From contig BJHQ01000011.1 in NCBI GenBank assembly GCA_014193115.1, positions 1-64,000 of the forward strand: 64,000 nucleotides of DNA. Direction: 5' to 3'. This document shows positions 57,814 to 64,000 of the stretch, in pieces. Position numbers and translations under genes: made by a program. Position 1 is the first letter of the stretch. Every line of letters starts with the position of its first letter. The notes under the pieces are model-generated. The model had not been told where the DNA came from. It was given only the letters and a program-made list of their open reading frames with translations, and did not search any database. This stretch comes from Planctomycetota bacterium. Lineage in GTDB: Bacteria; Planctomycetota; UBA11346.

Positions 57814-60408
57814 TCACCCGGAATGGCTGGGATATTTCATGCCTGGCCAGCTTCCCGCTGGCAATTGCGCCGGCGGGCCGATCAGGGCCAGGGCGTGGAA
57901 CGCGCAGAGCGACCACAATCCCGCCTGGTTGGTGCTGCTGGTGAAATCGACCCGCGGCTCGGCGGACAGCAGCTTGGGCGCTGGAGGCGCTTGCACCTCC
58001 AAGTCGAGGCGGTCGCCATAGAGCTTGAACCCGTCGCCTTCGAGCAGCATGGTCCAGGCCCGGCGGGCGAGCGCAGCGTCGCCATGGCGTTGAGCGGTCC
58101 AGGCCGCCAACGCCGCGATCGGCCAGCGCAATGACAGCAGTTTCTGCGCACCGGGATCCAGGCGGGCGAATTCCTCCGGAGTGGCAGCATGGGCTCGGGC
58201 GTAGGCGTCAACGGCCGCCGCGAATCCCGGATGCGGGTGCAGGTCGAGGAACTCCATCCAGGTTTCCATGCCGCCCATGATCGCGGTCAGGCGGGTGTTC
58301 ACATCGGGCCACCCGGCGACGAAGCCAAGCGCCCCGCTCGCCGGGTCGTAGGTCATCTGGGCCCCGCCGTTGATCAGCTGGTGCGGCGCGGCCAGGATCC
58401 CGTCGATGCCGGTGAGGATTTTCTTCAGCCATTTCCCATCGCCGGAACGTTCCCAGGCGCACATCCAATTGGCGACCCAGGCGGACCAGGTCGGCCCGGG
58501 CCGGGCGACGTGGCTGCCATCGGTGGGGACATTGGTCGCCTGGAACTGGTCGGCGAGGTGGGCGACCTCGTCGAGCAGATCGCGGCAACGCTCGTCGGCG
58601 GTGAAAAAATGCAGGAATCGTTTGGCGCTGGCCTGGCTGACCCGTGGCTCTTTGCACGGGCAGCCCCAGTGGACCACGTTGTGCCGGCTGCCTTGGCCGG
58701 TCCACGGGCCGAGGTGGAACACATCGACTTCAGCGACATGGCGGGTCATGGCCTCGGCGAAGCGGAACCAATCGCCGCGACCGGTGGTGAGGAAGGCGTA
58801 CCACGGCCACTGGTCGGCGCCGAGTTCCGTATTGTGCCAGGCCGAGCCGCCATGGTCGTACTGCCAGCAATGGCGCAGCGGGTTGAAGGTGTGCATGAAA
58901 TCGCCGTAATCCCAGAAGCCGTACCAGCGCCGGCGCTCGCGTTCCGCCAGATAGAATTCCATGTATCCGGCCAGGCCATCGGCGCAGGCCGCAGCGTTCG
59001 GCGTCGAGCGGTCCGCTGGTTTCCACGCCGCGAACACCCGGCTCCGGTGGAGGTGTTCCACGGTGGCGGTGAGCAACGGCGGACGCTCGGCCAGATCGCG
59101 GCGGGCGAGCAGTTCGCCGGCAGTCGTTCCAGCGGACTGAGCCCACAAGGTCAGCTGGCTGGTGCGGGCGACGCCGAACGCCGAGGAATAGATCGCAGGA
59201 TCGGGATTGACCGCTTCGTACACCGGGCGGTGGTCGCGGCGGCCGTAATGGCGCAGGTCCATCGGAGCGGCCTCAGGAGACCACCACCAGGCGTTGAGCC
59301 TGGTTTCGGTGCCGCCGCCGCCGGTGATTTCGACCGCGGTGGGATGGGCCTGCCAGAAGTCTCGCACCGCCACCGCCAGGCCGCCGGCTGGCTCGTGGAT
59401 GGCGATGATGCCCGGAGCCCGCCGGCAATGATCGATGTTCACCCAGCACGAATCAGGTCCCTGGCGTTTGCGCAGTACCGCGTGATCGGCGCTGTCCTGG
59501 AACAACTGCATCTCGGCCCAGGACGGCAGCATGCCGCCGTTCCCCGCCGCCGGCACGCCTTCGCCGCGCAGTTGCAGCGCCTGGGTGGTGGTCTGGGCGT
59601 GGGCGTCGGCATTGGGCAGCAGCCGTATCGGTTCGCCCCACACCCCCGCACCGGCCTCGCCGACGAAGCGGACCTGGCGGTTGTGGACGCCTTCGTTGAG
59701 CGGGGCATGGATCGACAGGCCGAGGCCGGCGATGAAATCGCGGTCGGGATCGCCATCGAACACGAACGAATGGACCACGCCGATCTGCTCGCAGCCGGCA
59801 TAGAACACCAGTCGCACGGTGAACGGCAGGATTTCACGCCGGCTGCGTTCGCCCCGGTATTTCCCTGAGAGCCGGATCACCGCCCGTACCGGACCCTCCT
59901 GTTCGATGGTGCAGTCGGCGATGATCCCGACGAAGCGTTCACGCGAGCGGGTTTCGACCAGGCCATCGTGCTGCCGCTGCTCGATCAGGCAGACCAGTTC
60001 GCTGCCGCCGGCGCTGGTCCGGCCATCGCGGACCAGCTCCTGGATGACATACCGGCCACGGTCACCGACATCGCAGACGAAACCGCCGCTGGCCACTCGG
60101 CGGAAGACCTCGATCCCCGGTTGCCACACCCGCAGGGGCTGGGCCGGCGCTGGTCCGGCACCGGAAACCACCGTGAAATCCAGGCCATCCACCGGACCAA
60201 GCACCGCTGCCAGGCCCAGCCACTTCACGCTGCCGTCCGGCCAGAAGGCCAAGGGCCAGTGCTGCGTGGCGACCTGAGCGCCATCGGCACGACGCAGGTG
60301 CACCGCATCGTTTCGGTCGACCTCGCCCCGGGGCACCGGCACGCCCCAGGTGATGCCGGTGGGCACCTGCGGAGCGGAGTCGACATAGCGGAGCGGGATC
60401 GGGAGCAT
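57814..60408 (-). CDS. PcRGLX/YetA-like polysaccharide lyase
   Basis: An 864-residue protein. The N-terminal RIFT-barrel-like beta domain starts VPTGITWGVPVPRG, the family hallmark. A galactose-mutarotase-like middle part and an (alpha/alpha) toroid part (about 480-750: WYGFWDYGDFMHTFNP, HNTELGADQWPWYAFLTTGR, HFFTADERCRDLLDEV) follow. This architecture matches the exo-rhamnogalacturonan lyase PL26/YetA-like group. No signal peptide is seen. GGATCC before the ATG resembles a weak Shine-Dalgarno. The AraC regulator at 60635 is divergent and the sulfatase gene follows, so this is probably a pectin- or ulvan-like catabolic unit. Confidence 0.68.
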   Translation of the reverse strand: MLPIPLRYVDSAPQVPTGITWGVPVPRGEVDRNDAVHLRRADGAQVATQHWPLAFWPDGSVKWLGLAAVLGPVDGLDFTVVSGAGPAPAQPLRVWQPGIEVFRRVASGGFVCDVGDRGRYVIQELVRDGRTSAGGSELVCLIEQRQHDGLVETRSRERFVGIIADCTIEQEGPVRAVIRLSGKYRGERSRREILPFTVRLVFYAGCEQIGVVHSFVFDGDPDRDFIAGLGLSIHAPLNEGVHNRQVRFVGEAGAGVWGEPIRLLPNADAHAQTTTQALQLRGEGVPAAGNGGMLPSWAEMQLFQDSADHAVLRKRQGPDSCWVNIDHCRRAPGIIAIHEPAGGLAVAVRDFWQAHPTAVEITGGGGTETRLNAWWWSPEAAPMDLRHYGRRDHRPVYEAVNPDPAIYSSAFGVARTSQLTLWAQSAGTTAGELLARRDLAERPPLLTATVEHLHRSRVFAAWKPADRSTPNAAACADGLAGYMEFYLAERERRRWYGFWDYGDFMHTFNPLRHCWQYDHGGSAWHNTELGADQWPWYAFLTTGRGDWFRFAEAMTRHVAEVDVFHLGPWTGQGSRHNVVHWGCPCKEPRVSQASAKRFLHFFTADERCRDLLDEVAHLADQFQATNVPTDGSHVARPGPTWSAWVANWMCAWERSGDGKWLKKILTGIDGILAAPHQLINGGAQMTYDPASGALGFVAGWPDVNTRLTAIMGGMETWMEFLDLHPHPGFAAAVDAYARAHAATPEEFARLDPGAQKLLSLRWPIAALAAWTAQRHGDAALARRAWTMLLEGDGFKLYGDRLDLEVQAPPAPKLLSAEPRVDFTSSTNQAGLWSLCAFHALALIGPPAQLPAGSWPGMKYPSHSG

Positions 60409-60634
60409 GGCGGATCCTGGTGGTTGGAGCGCAGCATTCTACGCCGCCCGCGGTGGATCGTGGAGGAGGGCCCGGTGTACCGGAACCTGCCGAGGTGAAC
60501 CTGCGTGACCTCGCCGGAAGCCAGGCAGAGGCGTTGGGCCAGCGCCGCCGCCCGCCGCGTCGGCGCAGCGGGCTTCCTGCACACAGCCAGTGGCGCATGA
60601 TTTCCAACATGTGCGCCGAAGGTCGCGTCGCCCG

Positions 60635-61453
60635 ATGCTGATCAGGCTGCCAGAATCCATCCCGCGGGATCCACCGCCGGCAGATCGCGGATATCCGCTG
60701 GCCGCGGCGGTGCTGCATTCCGGTTGCCGGTGGGTCGAGCCGCGCAGGGTCGAGACTGCCACGCGGGCGGTCTGGTCGCTGTCCTGGACGGCGGAGCCGG
60801 GACTCATCTGGACCTGTTCCGGACGGGAATTCCACCTCGATCCAGAGGTGTTGGCGGTGAGCACACCGGGCACCGCGATCGCGAGTCAACACGACCGGGC
60901 GATGGTCAGCCTGTATGCCTCGTTCGTTCTCGGAGGCCGATTGGATCAGGCGGCGGCCGGGATCCACGTGCTGCCACTCGATGGCGAAGGACGCGGGCTG
61001 ATCCAGCGGCTCATCAACCTGGTGGCGGCCCGGGGCGAGGCGTCGCCGGCGGAGCAGGCCGCGTCGCTCGGGCTCATCGGCTGGGCGGTCGCACGTCTTC
61101 CGCTGGAGATCTGGCCGGCGATACCGAACGATGGACGGATTCATCAGCTCTGCGACGCGATCGATGCCGGCGAAGGCCCGCTCCACGCCAACCAGCAGCT
61201 GGCCCGGCAATGCGGGCTGAGCACCGGACGCTTCATCCGCCTGTTCACCGCCGCGACCGGCCGCTCGCCTCAGGCCTATCAGATCGAGGCCCGGCTGAAG
61301 CGTGCCGCCCATCTCCTGCTGACCAGCGATCCACCGCTGCGGGTGTTGGCCGAGCGCCTCGGGTTCGCTGATCGCAGCCACCTGACCCGGCGTTTCCGCG
61401 CCCGCTTTGGCCGGGCTCCGGCAGCGTGGCGGAAACTCCAGGTTTCCCGATGA
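60635..61453 (+). CDS. AraC-family transcriptional regulator
   Basis: A 272-residue regulator. The N-terminal sensor (about 20-125) is a small cupin-like region (RAVWSLSWTAEPGLIWTCSG). The C-terminal DNA-binding half has GPLHANQQLARQCGLSTGRF and then LRVLAERLGFADRSHLTRRF. GTG upstream at 60590 could add 15 residues. It is divergent from the lyase gene by about 225 bp, which makes it the natural regulator of the lyase-sulfatase unit. Confidence 0.88.
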   Translation: MLIRLPESIPRDPPPADRGYPLAAAVLHSGCRWVEPRRVETATRAVWSLSWTAEPGLIWTCSGREFHLDPEVLAVSTPGTAIASQHDRAMVSLYASFVLGGRLDQAAAGIHVLPLDGEGRGLIQRLINLVAARGEASPAEQAASLGLIGWAVARLPLEIWPAIPNDGRIHQLCDAIDAGEGPLHANQQLARQCGLSTGRFIRLFTAATGRSPQAYQIEARLKRAAHLLLTSDPPLRVLAERLGFADRSHLTRRFRARFGRAPAAWRKLQVSR

Positions 61454-61528
61454 CATCCGCTCGCCCGCCCGGGCATCAGTGAACTGCGAAGCCTTCCTTC
61501 CCCCGACCTGCCCACCAGCATCGCCGCC

Positions 61529-62710
61529 ATGACCACCGCCATCCGCAATGCCCGGCCGCCGATGCAGTACCGCCGGTTCGGCCGAACTGGGCTTCACCTG
61601 TCGTGCATCACCCTGGGCGGGATGCGGTATGTCGATGGCTGGAGCCAGCCGCGGGATCAGGTGCCGACGGCGATGCTCGACCAGTGCGCCCGGATGGTCG
61701 ACCTGGCGTTCAAGGCCGGCGTGAACCACATCGAGACCGCGCACGGGTATGGAAAATCCGAACATTGCTACGGCCAGGTATTGAACGACATCCTGAAAAT
61801 CCCCCGGGATCAGTATTGGCTGATGACCAAGGGCGCGCCGAAGACTGGCGAGGAGACCCGGCGGCTGGTCGATGAGCAGCTGCGCGGGCTGCGCACCGAC
61901 CACATTGATCTGTACGGCTGGCATGGGATCAACACGCCTGACCTGCTGACCACCGCGTTGGCCAAGGGCGGTCCGGTGGAAACCCTGCTGAAATTACGGG
62001 ATGAAGGCGTCATCGGCCATGTCGGGTTCAGCACCCACGGCCGTCTCGAATTGATCAGCCGGGCCATCCTCACCGGCATGTTCAGTTTCGTGAACCTGCA
62101 TTATTACTATTTTTTCCAGCGCCATCGCGGCGCGGTCGATCTCGCTGGCACCCAGGATATGGGCGTGTTCATCATCTCGCCCAACGACAAGGGCGGGCAG
62201 TTGTTCTCGCCGTCCGCCCAGCTGGTCGCCGACTGCGCGCCGCTGACCCCGATCCAGTTCAATGCCCGCTGGTGCTTGGCCTCGCCCCGGGTCCACACCT
62301 TGTCATTCGGCATGACCGAACCGGCCCATGTGAGCGAAATGCTCGGGACCTTCCCGGCGCCCTGCCCAGCCGATCGCAGCCTGTTGGAGATCATCCATCG
62401 GCTCGACGGCAGGCTGCTTGATGATCCGATCGCCGGCTGGGACGGCTATGAGCTGCAAGATGATCCGAGCGGCATCAACATCGCCGAAGTCCTGCGCTTC
62501 CGCAGGATGCTGAAGTGCCACGGCATGGAAACCTTTGGTAAATACCGCTACAATATGCTCGAAGCCAAGGGCCATTGGTTCCCCGGCAGCTTTGCCCTGC
62601 CAGAACTGGTGACCAAGGTCGAAGCCGACAAGGCGCCGCCAGGCGTCGACGTGCGAGCCCTGCTTGGCGAGGCCCATGCGCGGCTCTATCGGCCGAAAAC
62701 GCCGAAGTAA
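61529..62710 (+). CDS. Aldo/keto reductase-family oxidoreductase (COG1453-like)
   Basis: A 393-residue protein. The barrel has RFGRTGLHLSCITLGGMR, HIETAHGYGKSE with Tyr74, MTKGAPKTGEE with Lys101 and LYGWHGIN with His132. The usual Asp is Glu69, which some COG1453-type members show. COG1453 proteins often end in a ferredoxin-like CxxCxxC region; none is seen here. It follows the AraC regulator on the same strand and may act on the sugar products of the lyase (inference). Confidence 0.82.
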   Translation: MTTAIRNARPPMQYRRFGRTGLHLSCITLGGMRYVDGWSQPRDQVPTAMLDQCARMVDLAFKAGVNHIETAHGYGKSEHCYGQVLNDILKIPRDQYWLMTKGAPKTGEETRRLVDEQLRGLRTDHIDLYGWHGINTPDLLTTALAKGGPVETLLKLRDEGVIGHVGFSTHGRLELISRAILTGMFSFVNLHYYYFFQRHRGAVDLAGTQDMGVFIISPNDKGGQLFSPSAQLVADCAPLTPIQFNARWCLASPRVHTLSFGMTEPAHVSEMLGTFPAPCPADRSLLEIIHRLDGRLLDDPIAGWDGYELQDDPSGINIAEVLRFRRMLKCHGMETFGKYRYNMLEAKGHWFPGSFALPELVTKVEADKAPPGVDVRALLGEAHARLYRPKTPK

Positions 62711-62720
62711 GCTGATCGGT

Positions 62721-64000
62721 TCACACCGATGAAGGCGGCGGCGGCGGAGGTGGCGGTCCTTCGCCGTCACCGGGACCATGCAGCGCTGCCAGCAGGTACC
62801 AGACGATCACCAGCACCGCGACCAGGATCACCGCGCGCACCGTCCAAGCCTGCCACATGCTGCTGGGGTCGGCGAACGGATCGATCAGGCTGCGCGTGGC
62901 GCTCTTGGGCGGCGCCGCGGTCGCGGTCAGGCTGCGGCCGAGCTTGAGGTTGATCTTCACCCGGCCATTGATCGCCCAGCCCGCTGCTTCCAGGATCGGG
63001 CCCAAGGTGCGCTGGCGCAGCTTGAACCAGGCGATGAGCATCGATGGGCCGCTGATCGCCAGGATGATGCCGGCCAGGCCGATCGGCAGCCACGGGCCGA
63101 GACCGACCAGAGTGGCGAAGAGGCTGCCGAGGAACGTCGCCAAGGCGCCGAAGGCGACGCCGAACGCCGCCACAGTGCCGACATCGATCTTGGTCGGCGT
63201 TTGGCCGGGGACCGGGGCCGCTGGCAAGGTGGTGGCGGCGGCAAGCAGTTTCTGCTCGGCGCCGGATCCGATGGCACCGGCACGTTGGCTGAACTGCTCC
63301 TCGACCAGACGGAGGAATTTGAGGTAAGGCGAAATGAAGGCCTCCGCCACGGAGATCGGCGCCTCCACCACTTTGACCACGGTGGCGTCCCAGTCGCTGC
63401 CCTGACGGTCATAGAACACGCCGTTGCGGCCGACCATCAGGTAGGCGCCATCGCCTTGGGTGGCGGCCACCGCCAAGAACCGCGGTGGCGATCCGGCACG
63501 CATGCACTTGCAATACACCAGGAAACAACGGCTGAGGCTGGCGAGTCCGGCATGGGCGACGGGATCGGCGACCGCGACGCACAGATCGAACCGCCGCTGA
63601 TCGAGATACAGCGAACCGGATTGGAACACCGCTGGCTTTCCGGGATCATAGAAATCCGCGAAATTGACGAAGTTCCGCACCAGGATGCCGAGGTCGCGGT
63701 GATAGCGCACCAGCCGTTCGACCTCGACGATCGCGGTGACCTCGTTGGCCACCGCCAAGTCGGCGGCGATCGCCGTGCGTACGTCGGCTACCGCAGGGCC
63801 ATCGGCGAGCACTGCCCGGATGCGTTCAATGTCGAGGCGGGCCACCGGGGATGCCGGACCTGCCGGTTCGTCCTGCCAGGCCCGCCAGGCATCGACCTGG
63901 GCGCATAGTCCACGCCAACGCACCGGATCGATCGGGGCCGCGCCGTGGAGGGGAACCCAGGCGTCCGAGAGCAGCCGGGTCGCCGCGCCAGCCCAGGCCG
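62721..64000 (-). CDS. Membrane protein of unknown function, partial (5' end beyond the window)
   Basis: The reading frame is open to the right edge of the window, so the protein starts outside it; about 425 residues are seen. The first part is helical and soluble, with VANEVTAIVEVERLVRYHRD and NFADFYDPGKPAVFQSG. About residues 265-330 (counted from the visible end) have two hydrophobic segments (VAAFGVAFGALATFLGSLFA, LPIGLAGIILAISG), and a third lies near the C-terminus (AVILVAVLVIVWYLLAAL). It ends in a run of eight prolines. No family recognised. Confidence 0.7.
   Translation of the reverse strand, partial: AWAGAATRLLSDAWVPLHGAAPIDPVRWRGLCAQVDAWRAWQDEPAGPASPVARLDIERIRAVLADGPAVADVRTAIAADLAVANEVTAIVEVERLVRYHRDLGILVRNFVNFADFYDPGKPAVFQSGSLYLDQRRFDLCVAVADPVAHAGLASLSRCFLVYCKCMRAGSPPRFLAVAATQGDGAYLMVGRNGVFYDRQGSDWDATVVKVVEAPISVAEAFISPYLKFLRLVEEQFSQRAGAIGSGAEQKLLAAATTLPAAPVPGQTPTKIDVGTVAAFGVAFGALATFLGSLFATLVGLGPWLPIGLAGIILAISGPSMLIAWFKLRQRTLGPILEAAGWAINGRVKINLKLGRSLTATAAPPKSATRSLIDPFADPSSMWQAWTVRAVILVAVLVIVWYLLAALHGPGDGEGPPPPPPPPSSV

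Overview
High-GC bacterial DNA, gene-dense, with Shine-Dalgarno motifs before many starts. The gene content points to the PVC superphylum, most likely Planctomycetota and less likely Verrucomicrobiota: an adjacent DUF1552 + DUF1587/1592/1588/1585 c-type cytochrome pair, a giant PQQ-type beta-propeller protein with a methyltransferase-like N-terminus, three TIGR03067-like secreted proteins, a CxPxR sulfatase and a PcRGLX/YetA-like lyase. The taxonomy is inferred from families, not from a marker phylogeny. No rRNA, tRNA, CRISPR array, intact transposase or prophage was seen.

Layout. 0.2-7.8 kb: secreted esterase, a probable group II intron remnant, a leftward FHA / lipoprotein / TPR-like membrane protein group, a zinc-type dehydrogenase and a glutathione peroxidase. 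8-19 kb: the PQQ propeller protein, the DUF1552 and cytochrome/DUF1592 pair, a divergent AraC regulator and a TonB-dependent receptor. 19-30 kb: three tandem paralogues of a two-domain secreted protein, a membrane-anchored solute-binding protein, a large secreted protein with a pseudopilin-like C-terminus, a PLP aminotransferase and small lipoproteins. 30-40 kb: an HrpA-type helicase, long-chain polyprenyl synthase translationally coupled to an HTH-receiver regulator, glycosyltransferase 9, a one-motif phospholipase D protein, cysteine desulfurase and RpiB. 40-52 kb: a YghZ-like aldo/keto reductase, pyrH-frr, an Rpn/YhgA-like nuclease, RNase Z, nirBD, a scramblase-like protein and glycyl-tRNA synthetase. 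52-64 kb: an EamA transporter, an ABC exporter fused to DUF1854, then a probable polysaccharide-degradation group (sulfatase, lyase, AraC regulator, aldo/keto reductase) and a partial membrane protein running off the right edge.

The spaces between genes are full of repeats. I separate four palindromic families: R1, a roughly 180-195 bp element with GGGCTCGCGCA-type inverted ends (copies near 7.0, 19.9, 21.4, 26.4 and 39.4 kb); R2, a GAAA-looped hairpin (4.2-4.4 kb, and 32.5 kb inside hrpA); R3, the GGGAGCGCCGAGCGCCAGC family (31.7, 38.0, 42.6, 51.7 and 57.7 kb); and R4, GAACCGCCAAGACGCCAAGG (7.9, 18.8, 33.8 and 52.9 kb). The most unusual observation is that three of these families also sit in frame inside the hrpA-like helicase gene. 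Other notable items are the ABC-DUF1854 fusion, the pseudopilin-like fusion, the DNA-binding-before-receiver regulator coupled to a prenyl synthase, and a dense run of hairpins between frr and the aldo/keto reductase gene.
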